Source: Terriglobia bacterium (GTDB lineage: Bacteria > Acidobacteriota > Terriglobia > Bryobacterales > UBA6623). Taken from it: a stretch of 64,000 bases of DNA. Where the stretch lies: NCBI GenBank assembly GCA_009841225.1, contig VXMF01000036.1, positions 319,825 through 383,824 of the forward strand, in the 5' to 3' direction. Below, piece by piece: positions 36,114 through 43,507 of this stretch. Numbering within the stretch: position 1 is the stretch's first letter; each line of letters begins with the position of its first letter. Position numbers and translations under genes: made by a program. The notes below the pieces were generated by a model. The model ran no database searches, was not told the DNA's origin, and saw only the letters and a program-made list of their open reading frames with translations.

Positions 36114-37301
36114 CGATTCTGGAGCGACGCACGGCCCAGTGGCCCACGTTGACGCTCCGGCGGCAATAACCCCGGCCGCCAAGATGTTGATCGCGGCATT
36201 CACGTCGCGATCCTCCACCAGTCCGCAGGCGCGGCAACGGTACGTCTCCGCTGCTCGCGGTTTGTTCCGCGCGTGGCACCTGCTGCAATCCTGTGAAGTG
36301 TACCTGGGATCAACCTCCACGTACTCTCGCCCAGCCCATTCTGCCTTTTGCTCGAGTTGTCTGCGTAGAAGCGACCAGTTCTGTGACAGTATCTCCCGGT
36401 TGAGCCCGGCCTTCGCCGCGACGTTCCTCCCCGGCTGTTCCTCCGTTCCTCGCGCTGAGCGCGTCATCTTCGCGACCTGCAGCCGCTCCACCGCGACCAG
36501 TCCGTGGTCGCGGATGATCTCGGTTGTAGCCCGATGGCAGGCGTTCCGCTCCCGCACGAACTCCCGCCGCTGCCAGCGCGCCAGCGCCTGCACTCGTTTC
36601 CGCCGTCTGTGGCTGCCCTTCCGGCAGCGTGCGACCGCGCGCTGCAGCCTACGCTTGCGCCTCCAGTCACGGGTTGCCCGCTGGTAGCGCTTGCCGCTCG
36701 ACAGCGTCATGCGCTTGCGCACGCCCAGATCGATCCCGACCGCCTTGACGCTGGTGGGCAGCTCTGCCCGTTCGACCGCATACACCAGCGAGGCTTCCCA
36801 GTGCCGGCCGCGCTTGGTCAGCCGGACCGCCTTCGCGACTCCACCCGGCAACTCGCGCGAACCGTGTAGCCGGATGCGCGGAAAGCCCTTCACCTTCAGC
36901 TCGTAGTGGCCGCCGCGTGGCTTGACCGTGCCGCCACTAATCTGCGCCAAGTCGATCGTGACGCAACGGCTGAGCGGCCGGAAGCGCGGAAACCCCGGGG
37001 CTTGGCCGGCCTTGACGCGCCGGAAGAACGACTGGAAGGCCTCGTCCAAGCGCTTCAGCATGCCGCGCGCCGGACCTAGCGCGATCTCGCCCAGGCCCTG
37101 CTCGTTGCGAGCACGCAACCCCGTCAGCCACTTGTGCTGGTCGTACAGGCGCAGTGTCTCCTTGCGCTCGGCGTAGGCCGTCTTGCGCTCCTCCAGCGCT
37201 TGGTTGTACAGCCAGTTCAAGCGGACAAGGATGTTGTCCAGGTGCCGGTAGCCCGCTGGCGAGAGGGAGCACCGCACGGAATAGGTGGTAAATTGGGCCA
37301 C
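36096..37301 (-). CDS. tnpB: TnpB RNA-guided nuclease (IS200/IS605 OrfB)
   Basis: 401 residues from GTG 37301. The RuvC-like nuclease has its three acidic residues: Asp in AVGIDLGVRKRM, Glu in LVAVERLQV and Asp in EDRDVNAAINI. The zinc ribbon CSRCH...CRACG lies between the last two. The N-terminal wedge region and the basic segment RRKRRLQRAVARCRKGSHRRRKR are typical. TnpB cuts DNA next to a short target-adjacent motif, using an RNA made from the element's 3' end; this keeps the element at its donor site after excision. Catalytic residues are intact, so it is probably active. No tnpA adjoins. Confidence 0.93.
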   Translation of the reverse strand: MAQFTTYSVRCSLSPAGYRHLDNILVRLNWLYNQALEERKTAYAERKETLRLYDQHKWLTGLRARNEQGLGEIALGPARGMLKRLDEAFQSFFRRVKAGQAPGFPRFRPLSRCVTIDLAQISGGTVKPRGGHYELKVKGFPRIRLHGSRELPGGVAKAVRLTKRGRHWEASLVYAVERAELPTSVKAVGIDLGVRKRMTLSSGKRYQRATRDWRRKRRLQRAVARCRKGSHRRRKRVQALARWQRREFVRERNACHRATTEIIRDHGLVAVERLQVAKMTRSARGTEEQPGRNVAAKAGLNREILSQNWSLLRRQLEQKAEWAGREYVEVDPRYTSQDCSRCHARNKPRAAETYRCRACGLVEDRDVNAAINILAAGVIAAGASTWATGPCVAPESYARAA

Positions 37302-37437
37302 TTGTTTCTATAATGACATAATTTTGAGTGTTTTATTTTCGTATATAATTCCCATTGTAAGCTGGCTCGCCGAAGCGCTCAGGGCTGAAGCTCTTCCATC
37401 GAGCTAGAATCGTCGCAACGCCCTCCCGGCGACCGCC

Positions 37438-38442
37438 ATGATGCACATCAAGCTCCTATCGTCTCTTGTCATCGCGTGTGCATTCGCTTTGACCCTGAAT
37501 GCGGCGTCAACGCCCACAGAGCTGTTGGGCGACTGGTCACTAGATCTTGAGTCGGGAGAACCGGCGTGGATGAGCGTCGACGAGAAGGACGGGAACCCGC
37601 TGGTGCGCATGAGGGTCTACATCGGCCCTGACGGGCCATACAGCGTCACCGAGGCAGCCAATGGTCGTCTCAAGTTCTCGCTGAGACGGCGGCGCGTGGC
37701 CCAAGGGAGCGATGTCTTCATCGAATCGGCGGTAGATGTTGGGATCAGGAACGGGAAGCTGGACGGCGTTATCACCCGCACAGCCACGGACGGTAGCGTG
37801 AACAATCGAATCCGCTTTACCGGGAAGCGGATTCCGCCAATGCCGCAGTCGCCTCCGGACTTGTCCAAGGTCCGATTCGGGCTCCCCATCTTGCTCTTCA
37901 ATGGCAAGGACCTTTCAGGTTGGCGTCCGCATGAAACCGACAAGATCAACGGGTGGAGCGCCCAAGACGGGATGCTGGTCAACACCACGCCCAAGACCGA
38001 TTTCAGCGCAACCGGGGATCATGCCAATCTGCGAACGGAAGCCGAATTTGAAGACTTTTGGCTCCACATCGAGTTCCTAGTCGAGGGGAACCGCAACAGC
38101 GGCATTTACTTGCGCGGAATGTACGAGGCGCAGGTGGTTGATCGTGACAGTCGGATGCAAGGGATCCAGGGACCTGGTGCGATCTTCGGACGGATAGAAC
38201 CTTCCACGAACGCCGGAAAGCCGGGCGGGGAATGGCAGACTTACGATCTAACCCTCGTCGACCGGCACGTGACGGTCGTCTTGAACGGCGTCAAGGTCAT
38301 CGACAACCAATCGATCATCGGACCGACAGCTGGGGCCATCTACACCGACCCTTCCGCACCCGGGCCTATCTACCTGCAGGGAGACCACACGACGGTCAGG
38401 TACAAGAGCATCTATTTGGCCCCCGTCCTGGGTGTGCAGTAA
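37438..38442 (+). CDS. DUF1080 (3-keto-disaccharide hydrolase-like) secreted protein
   Basis: 334 residues with a signal peptide (LLSSLVIACAFALTLNAAS). The first 110 mature residues form a small beta domain (LLGDWSLDLES...). Residues about 145-330 form the DUF1080 concanavalin-like sandwich: PILLFNGKDLSGWRPH, NLRTEAEFEDFWLHIEFLV, NSGIYLRGMYEAQVVD, and PIYLQGDHTTVRYKSIYLAP. The family includes hydrolases acting on 3-keto-glycosides. The GMC dehydrogenase in this window could in principle supply 3-keto sugars. ATG 37438 is followed by a second ATG. Its upstream region begins at the left end of the TnpB element. Confidence 0.85.
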   Translation: MMHIKLLSSLVIACAFALTLNAASTPTELLGDWSLDLESGEPAWMSVDEKDGNPLVRMRVYIGPDGPYSVTEAANGRLKFSLRRRRVAQGSDVFIESAVDVGIRNGKLDGVITRTATDGSVNNRIRFTGKRIPPMPQSPPDLSKVRFGLPILLFNGKDLSGWRPHETDKINGWSAQDGMLVNTTPKTDFSATGDHANLRTEAEFEDFWLHIEFLVEGNRNSGIYLRGMYEAQVVDRDSRMQGIQGPGAIFGRIEPSTNAGKPGGEWQTYDLTLVDRHVTVVLNGVKVIDNQSIIGPTAGAIYTDPSAPGPIYLQGDHTTVRYKSIYLAPVLGVQ

Positions 38443-38709
38443 AGCCGGTCTGTCGCCGCCACCCGCGAAGGGCACGCCAGCCGACGGACGACTCGCTTGA
38501 ACACGAAGATTCGTCCGCTGTGACTTGACGCTTCATCCAGCGCGGAACTAGAGGATGATTGCCTATCGCAAGAGCCAGGCCAGATTCTCGGCACTCGCGG
38601 GTACACCGTCCAACTCGGACATTCAGTGCCGCCGCTCGCCGCAGAGCATCTAGATATACACAGATGGTATGTATCCTAGGGAACCAATATTGCGCTACGC
38701 GAGGCCCCA

Positions 38710-38937
38710 ATGAACCGACGGCTCAACATCACCCTGCCAGAACAGACGGTTAGGATGCTTGATCGCGCTGTGCCTGAAGGCGAGCGCTCGCGCTTGATTG
38801 ACGAAGCCGTGCAACGCTTCATTCACGAACAGGGTGGATCGAACCTTCGAAAGCAGGTAGAGCTAGGTGCGACAGCTCGGTCCGAACGTGACCGGCAGAT
38901 TGCGGAGGAATGGTTCGCTCTTCCAGACCAGCCCTGA
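38710..38937 (+). CDS. Ribbon-helix-helix antitoxin, toxin absent
   Basis: 75 residues. The N-terminal RRLNITLPEQTVRMLDRAVPEGERSRLIDEAVQRFI is a ribbon-helix-helix DNA-binding unit. The tail NLRKQVELGATARSERDRQIAEEWF resembles MazE-type/RHH antitoxins that bind a MazF/PemK toxin. No toxin reading frame follows it: the next 180 bases contain no recognisable MazF sequence. It appears to be a solitary antitoxin, upstream of another broken module. Confidence 0.78.
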   Translation: MNRRLNITLPEQTVRMLDRAVPEGERSRLIDEAVQRFIHEQGGSNLRKQVELGATARSERDRQIAEEWFALPDQP

Positions 38938-39122
38938 CGACCCGACCGGTTTGTGCGATCGGTTCGGGCCGTCGCAGTCCGAAATCAAGGCGGTCTTGAT
39001 TGAAAGCCAGCAAGCACAACTACACACGTGTCGTTGCGGTCCCAAGGTGTCTGGAACGACGAGCCTGTTGGACGACTCCCCGACCTCAACTGGGATAGTC
39101 TGATTTAATGCAGTAACAATAA

Positions 39123-39308
39123 ATCCTACAAGTCGAATTCGACCCGGCGAAGCGAAAGGCCACTTTGGATGCTAGAGGGCTCGATATGGTTCGAGCTGAT
39201 GGAGTGTTTGACGGCGCAACGCTTCGCAATGATCGTCATCAGATCATCAGCATGAGGAAGGCCAATGAACGAGAACAAGCACTCTCCGGACCACGGCTTG
39301 GATCGTGA
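39123..39308 (+). pseudogene. BrnT-type toxin remnant, start lost and core deleted
   Basis: The frame after a TAA at 39120 reads ILQVEFDPAKRKATLDARGL, DMVRADGVFDGATLRNDRH, then directly QIISMRKANEREQ. BrnT toxins begin M(L)xVEFDPAK and end RIISxRKANxRE with about 30 residues (DYGExRW...GRxxVVVYT) in between, all missing here. The codon where ATG is expected is ATC (39123). The 3' end overlaps the start of brnA at 39265, as in intact modules. Confidence 0.8.
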
Positions 39309-39522
39309 CGATGCTCCGGATCTTTCCCGTGACGGCTGGCCGGGAAAATTTGCAGAGGCTGCGGTTCGCCGCGGTCGGCCACGCGTTGCCCAGCCGAAGG
39401 TGTCAACTACCATCCGCCTCTCGGCTGACGTGATCGATTACTTCAAGCTACGTGGGCGCGGGTGGCAGACTCGGATCGACCAAGCCCTTCGCGAGTGGAT
39501 CAAGCATCGCGAAACGGCCTAA
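39265..39522 (+). CDS. brnA: BrnA-family antitoxin
   Basis: 85 residues. The C-terminal half is the BrnA signature: RRGRPRVAQPKVSTTIRLSA, then DVIDYFKLRGRGWQTRIDQALREWIK. BrnA binds BrnT and represses its own operon through a ribbon-helix-helix-like domain. GAGGAAGG lies just before ATG 39265. It overlaps the 3' part of the dead brnT frame, so it has lost its toxin but kept its reading frame and translation signal. Confidence 0.9.
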   Translation: MNENKHSPDHGLDRDDAPDLSRDGWPGKFAEAAVRRGRPRVAQPKVSTTIRLSADVIDYFKLRGRGWQTRIDQALREWIKHRETA

Positions 39523-39534
39523 GTGATCGCGCTC

Positions 39535-39652
39535 GGCCGACCGGAATAGAGAAGCGGCGCCGGCGCACTAACATCCCGACCTAGCCGATCAGCGGGGCGC
39601 TCGATCGTGCCTCCATTGAGAGGGCAGGCATTGCTGATGACTCGATCGAGGC
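39535..39652 (+). repeat. Direct repeat copy A (gene leader)
   Basis: About 118 bases match 40817-40936 with scattered differences: GGCCGACC..., GCACTAACATCCCGACC, GCCGATCAG, GAGAGGGC and TGATGACTCGATCGA. The copy spans the untranslated leader and the first four codons (MTRS) of the gene at 39637. Confidence 0.75.
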
Positions 39653-39999
39653 TTACCGTAGTCTTGGTGGCCCTCCTAGTCCCGCTCACTCTTGCGAACG
39701 AGGCTAGGAATGGGGGCCGTCTTCCGCCTCGTGAAACGGCGACTCAGAAGCTAAGGCACTCCATTGCGAGGAACTATCAGCTGCTCGGCGTCAACCGGGC
39801 GGTAGAGTCCCTGTCAAAGTTGGAAGAGTTGCAGCTCGACTTACGCCCGGAGCAGTACCAGGGGCGCCGGGTGATGGAATCGTCGACTGAATTTGGAAAA
39901 CTAGCCTACGCATTGCCCGACGGAGATCGGGCGGAGTTGAGCCTCTTGGTTCCGAAGGCCACCGCTTCACTTGTCTTCATCTCCCAAGTCCAGCAATAA
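39637..39999 (+). CDS. Small secreted protein of unknown function
   Basis: About 120 residues from ATG 39637 (the frame is open from 39607). The signal peptide is TRSRLTVVLVALLVPLTLANE. The rest is charged and helical (RHSIARNYQLLGVNRAVESLSKLEEL) with no domain I recognise. Its leader and first codons are copied from, or to, the serine hydrolase gene at 40921. The two leader peptides (MTRSRLTVVLVALL and MTRSIPTAFVSSML) are related, whereas the bodies are not. It ends inside the 3' end of the parE remnant on the opposite strand. Confidence 0.5.
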   Translation: MTRSRLTVVLVALLVPLTLANEARNGGRLPPRETATQKLRHSIARNYQLLGVNRAVESLSKLEELQLDLRPEQYQGRRVMESSTEFGKLAYALPDGDRAELSLLVPKATASLVFISQVQQ

Positions 40000-40252
40000 G
40001 CGTTCGCTACGCCAGACGCGTGCGATCCGGACGCGCTGCGGTTCTCGGCGGTAGACGATACGAAATGGAGGATGGATCTTCAGGTACGATCCGGCCCATC
40101 TCTGGGTGGTCCTGCAATGCTTCAATGCGGGCGAAGATCTCCTTGACAAATCAATCTCCGACGTGAGGCACCCCTTGATCGGCGTACCACCCGCTGATGG
40201 CTTGTAGATCCGCTAACGCCGACTCGGCGAAAATAATGGAGGCCTTGTCCAT
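39967..40252 (-). pseudogene. ParE/RelE-type toxin remnant
   Basis: From ATG 40252 the minus strand reads MDKASIIFAESALADLQAIS, GWYADQGVPHVGD, then TGA, then FVKEIFARIEALQDHPEMGR. After a frame change it continues HPPFRIVYRREPQRVRIARV, WRSERLL. These are the ParE landmarks in order (ALADLxxI, RIExLxxxPxMGR, YRIVYRxxxxxVxILRVWHSxRLL). One in-frame stop and one frameshift disable it. It lies five bases after the stop of the Phd/YefM gene, the standard antitoxin-toxin order. Confidence 0.8.
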
Positions 40253-40256
40253 CCAG

Positions 40257-40520
40257 TCATTTGAGGCCGAGCCGCGCCTTTGCAGTTGCTAGGCTTACCT
40301 CCCGGCCGGACTCCAAGTCAGCGAGCCCAGCGACCACGGCACGCATGAAGGCCCTCTCCTCCTCGGCCGTCTCGTAGTCGATGAGAGACTGGACCACGGC
40401 GACCCCGCGTCCTTCGCTCGTAACGAGCACCGGCCGGTGTTCGTCCGTTGCGCGCTTGACTACCCGGCTGGGATTGACTTTCAGGTCGGCGAGGGGGACC
40501 ACGTCCGCGGAGACTATCAT
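40257..40520 (-). CDS. Phd/YefM-family antitoxin
   Basis: 87 residues. SADVVPLADLKVNPSRVVKR and RPVLVTSEGRGVAVVQSLIDYE form the Phd/YefM DNA-binding N-terminal domain. The tail AFMRAVVAGLADLESGREVS is the toxin-binding segment. Such proteins neutralise ParE/RelE/Doc toxins and repress their own promoter. Its toxin gene immediately downstream is broken (39967-40252), whereas this frame is intact. Confidence 0.88.
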   Translation of the reverse strand: MIVSADVVPLADLKVNPSRVVKRATDEHRPVLVTSEGRGVAVVQSLIDYETAEEERAFMRAVVAGLADLESGREVSLATAKARLGLK

Positions 40521-40816
40521 TCCGATCTATTGCACCTCAGTGAACGGCTAGGCGGTCTGAGGATATCACCGGGGCCGCGATCTTGCGGGTCAGTCACCAG
40601 CTGATACATGACTCCTCAAAGCCCGGAAAGCCATGAGAATGAAGGCCCGCGCCTGGCAGTTGCACGGGATACATCTACCGGTTCCAGACCAATTCACGAT
40701 TCCGATGCATGCTAAATCGCGAGAATGACACCCTTGGATCGAGTTCGAAAATGCCTGACCGACCGCCATCACCGAAGTGACCGGCCCGCCCAGCTGGCAC
40801 GCGGCTCCGCTCTGTT
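40521..40816. other. Intergenic stretch, nothing recognised
   Basis: About 300 bases between the Phd gene and the second leader copy. No ORF with supporting context, hairpin or repeat was identified. Confidence 0.5.
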
Positions 40817-40936
40817 GGCCGACCCGCTTGACCGAAGTGCCGTCAATGCACTAACATCCCGACCGGGCCGATCAGTGGGGCCCGCCAGTCGGGCTTCCAT
40901 CGAGAGGGCGAGGATTGTTGATGACTCGATCGATCC
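40817..40936 (+). repeat. Direct repeat copy B (gene leader)
   Basis: Partner of 39535-39652. It covers the untranslated leader and the first codons (MTRS) of the serine hydrolase at 40921 and includes GCACTAACATCCCGACC, GAGAGGGCGAGGA (ribosome site) and ATGACTCGATCGAT. Confidence 0.75.
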
Positions 40937-42438
40937 CAACTGCATTCGTATCCTCCATGCTCCTCCTGCTCTCGTGCGTGAACGAGGGTGGGAACGAGGG
41001 AGCGTCCTCCGCGTCTTACAGCGAGGATCCAGAAGTTGACGCGCTTGTGGCTCGTGCCAAGTCTTTCGAGCTGCCCACAGAGTGGGTTCGCCCTCCGGGC
41101 GACCCTATCCATCATCACACCGCAGGGTTCGCGAAGATCCTGTGCTCTGCGGTGTTCATCACTGGACTTGATGCCGATTTTGCCGCCGAGAATATCGGCT
41201 ACTTCACGAGCGACTACGACCAGCGCTCGAAAGTGACGAACCGCGAAATCGACACGGAGAACAAGTTGGTCCACCTGACGCTCCCGGACGGCGTGGTGCG
41301 TACCGCCAGGTACCTTGGCGATCAGGGTTGCGTCACGCTCCCTCTTGGGAAAGATGGGCTGCTATTCGACCCCGTAGACGTGAAGAGCGCGCTTGCCGAC
41401 CCCGACATGCAGCCGTGGCCGATGGGCGATGTGCTTCCCGACGAACCGTTTCCGGCCGAGCTCGATGAAGAGAAAGTCCGAGCCGCTGTAGAGGCTGCCT
41501 TCGAGCCGGTAGATGGAATGACGGCTGCCTTCGTCGTCACCTGGAGGGGACGCCTAATCGCTGAGCGCTATCGTGACGGGCTAGACCTGCACACGCCGCT
41601 TGAGAGCTGGTCGATGGGCAAGAGTTTGACCGCGACGCTGATGGGTGTTCTGATTCAGCAGGGGGTCTACGACCTGTGGGAGCCAGCTCCTGTTCCGGAG
41701 TGGCAGCAGGAAGGAGATCCAAGAGCGGAGATCCGAATCGCCGATATCCTCCGGATGTCGAGCGGAATCCGCTGCGTAAACCGTGGCGACCCGGAATACG
41801 ATCCCGCCATGGGGTACCCCGACCACCTATATCTCTACACAGGCGGGATGGACGCGTTCCAGTGGGCCGCCACAAGGCCGCAGCAGTGGCCACCGAATAC
41901 GATCGGGCGCTACCGAAACTGCGATCCCGTCCTGACGAACTACTTGGTGCGGCTCGGCGTCGAAGGCCACGGGGAAGAGTACCACTCGTTTCCTCAGCGG
42001 GAACTCTTTGACAAGATCGGCATCCGCGACATGGTGATGGAGACCGACCCGTACGGGAACTTCCTGATCCAGGGCTATGAGTTCGGAACGGGTCGTGACT
42101 GGGCGCGCCTGGGCAACCTGTACCTGCAAGGCGGTGTTTGGCAAGGAGAGCGCATCCTGCCTGAGGGCTTCGTGGAGTTCGTCAGCACGCTGGCACCTGC
42201 GTGGGAGGCCGATGGCCGTCCCATCTATGGCGGTTTCTTCTGGATCAACGGCGCAGGAGCCTACCCGATTCCAGAAGACTCGTACTACATGGCAGGAGCC
42301 GGAAACCAGAAGGCCTTCATCATTCCCTCCCACGACCTAGTCGTCGTGCGCTTAGGGCACTACAAAGGCTCAAGCCCAGGTGACGTTGGACTGAAGAACG
42401 CCTTGACGCTACTGATGGAGGCTGTGCCCGAGAGCTGA
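40921..42438 (+). CDS. Serine hydrolase (beta-lactamase/class C family) lipoprotein
   Basis: About 505 residues from ATG 40921, preceded by GAGG. The leader ends LLLLSCVNE, a lipobox. The beta-lactamase fold carries SMGKSLTATL (Ser-x-x-Lys nucleophile, residues about 235-240) and GRYRNCDPVLTNYL (Tyr-x-Asn). The usual KTG box is replaced near the end by a region around YYMAGAGNQKAFIIP, where AGAGxQ resembles the HxG/GxG motif of esterase-type members. The N-terminal 170 residues are an extension. Such proteins are esterases, D-aminopeptidases or penicillin-binding-like hydrolases. Surface anchored; substrate unknown. Confidence 0.9.
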   Translation: MTRSIPTAFVSSMLLLLSCVNEGGNEGASSASYSEDPEVDALVARAKSFELPTEWVRPPGDPIHHHTAGFAKILCSAVFITGLDADFAAENIGYFTSDYDQRSKVTNREIDTENKLVHLTLPDGVVRTARYLGDQGCVTLPLGKDGLLFDPVDVKSALADPDMQPWPMGDVLPDEPFPAELDEEKVRAAVEAAFEPVDGMTAAFVVTWRGRLIAERYRDGLDLHTPLESWSMGKSLTATLMGVLIQQGVYDLWEPAPVPEWQQEGDPRAEIRIADILRMSSGIRCVNRGDPEYDPAMGYPDHLYLYTGGMDAFQWAATRPQQWPPNTIGRYRNCDPVLTNYLVRLGVEGHGEEYHSFPQRELFDKIGIRDMVMETDPYGNFLIQGYEFGTGRDWARLGNLYLQGGVWQGERILPEGFVEFVSTLAPAWEADGRPIYGGFFWINGAGAYPIPEDSYYMAGAGNQKAFIIPSHDLVVVRLGHYKGSSPGDVGLKNALTLLMEAVPES

Positions 42439-42689
42439 TGGTGTCTGCGATGTGCCACTGCCGGCTTAGGGCGCCTCAACTAGTTGGATCGGTGCTTGGC
42501 ATGAGTCTGCTCGCGGAATGAATCCGGTATAGGTTCAAGGCGGCGTCTCTCTTCAAGACCCGCTGCTCCCTGAGCGACGGGTGTGAGTCCGGGGCATCCA
42601 CGAAGAGCGCCAGACAAAGGAGCTTCTCTGCCGGCCCCCTGCCCCCAATCGGAACAGTGGGGGAGGTCCGCTAGACCCACGGCGGCCGC

Positions 42690-43003
42690 CCCAAGTGTGC
42701 AATTTTCGGTTGCCATTGACAGTCGCGAAGACAGCTTCCCGCTGGGCCATGTGCCGGGCAACCCTCCAGCAGGTGGTGTCCAGCGCGCTCTGCGAGTGCT
42801 GCACGGCGATGATGCGGTTGGAGCCCAGCCCGCAGCTCTTCTTGCGCGGCAGCGGCTCGTTCCCCGAAACGGCGGTCTCCGCTGCCAGTCAAACCCAACT
42901 CCCGAATTCGCGCTCTCTGGGGCAAGGCCGAGAGGTTCAGACCCAGCTCGGCAAGAATCGTCCACGCCGTTACCACGCTGATCCCGTCGATGCGCGAGGT
43001 CAA
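42690..43003 (-). pseudogene. IS110-family transposase remnant
   Basis: The minus strand from 43003 reads IDGISVVTAWTILAELGLNL, the start of the IS110 C-terminal (Transposase_20) domain. After a gap and frame changes it reads RKKSCGLGSNRIIAVQHS, QSALDTTCWRVARHMAQREA and VFATVNGNRKL, matching the usual GSNRIxxALRxxxxxLxxxQSALGAYYRR and AVFATARKL segments. The middle is deleted and at least two frame changes occur. It is inert. Confidence 0.68.
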
Positions 43004-43507
43004 GGACGCGACATGGCGGGGGTCGGATGGAAGTTCGGCTAGAGCTACGTGTACTAACCGGAGTAGCCCGCTGTTAACCGGAGTTCACGGGCTCCACATT
43101 AGGCTGCGACGCTGAGCAGATCTAGGTCTCGTGTCAGGACGGCTCGGGGTCGTCGCAAGTCTCGCGAGGAATGGTGGGCTTGGTGAGGACGTTTCGGGTG
43201 TAACCCACGTTGTACCGACAAGCAGTCAATGCATCGGGCCGCATCCTCTCGTCGAATCGCTAGCCTTTCGTTCCCGAACGGCCAGTTGGCCTAGGCCGGG
43301 CGCTAGTCCCGAGTGGCTGGATGCATCGATCTCGCTTCCGCTCACGCGGACCGTAATGGTCGACGGTCTTCTGGTAGCGAGTTCAGATCGATCTCCGAGA
43401 TGTTGAGCCAGTTCGGAGGTGCGCGGGCGATACGGCCGACCCTCTCAGGATGTCCGGCGGCAAGATGCAGTCTCTTGGTTAGCTGCGAGTACGGCGCCAC
43501 TAGACCT
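43004..43507. other. Intergenic stretch, nothing confidently recognised
   Basis: About 500 bases between the IS110 remnant and the AAA gene. A minus-strand frame around 43345-43500 gives a smooth peptide (LVAPYSQLTKRLHLAAGHPE) that may be a fragment of a lost gene, but I cannot match it to a family. Confidence 0.4.

Larger units (their letters stand above)
36068..37356 (-). mobile_element. TnpB-only IS200/IS605-type element
   Basis: In the tnpB orientation the left flank ends in TTAC, followed by AATGGGAATTATATACG. The right end reads CGCATATATTCCCCCTTAC, then AATCTCCC of the target. ATTGTAA occurs on both sides (36065-36071 and 37354-37360). The two ends share GGGAATATAT(G/A)CG as an imperfect inverted match. 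Only tnpB is present; no Y1 transposase. TTAC is a known target/left-cleavage tetranucleotide of this superfamily (IS608). Boundaries are inferred from these matches; the element is about 1.29 kb and would need TnpA in trans. Confidence 0.65.

Noticed and set aside
36096..37301. TnpB-like gene as a Cas12 effector
   Set aside because: No repeat-spacer array and no cas1/cas2 nearby; length and termini fit a transposon-encoded TnpB.
36065..37360. ATTGTAA flanks as a classical target site duplication
   Set aside because: IS200/IS605-type elements do not make duplications. The repeat is better read as the TTAC cleavage motif at both ends plus a three-base coincidence.
38938..39118. MazF/PemK toxin remnant after the RHH antitoxin
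   Set aside because: One frame gives a vaguely MazF-like HNYTRVVAVP, but no other landmark follows; too weak to call.
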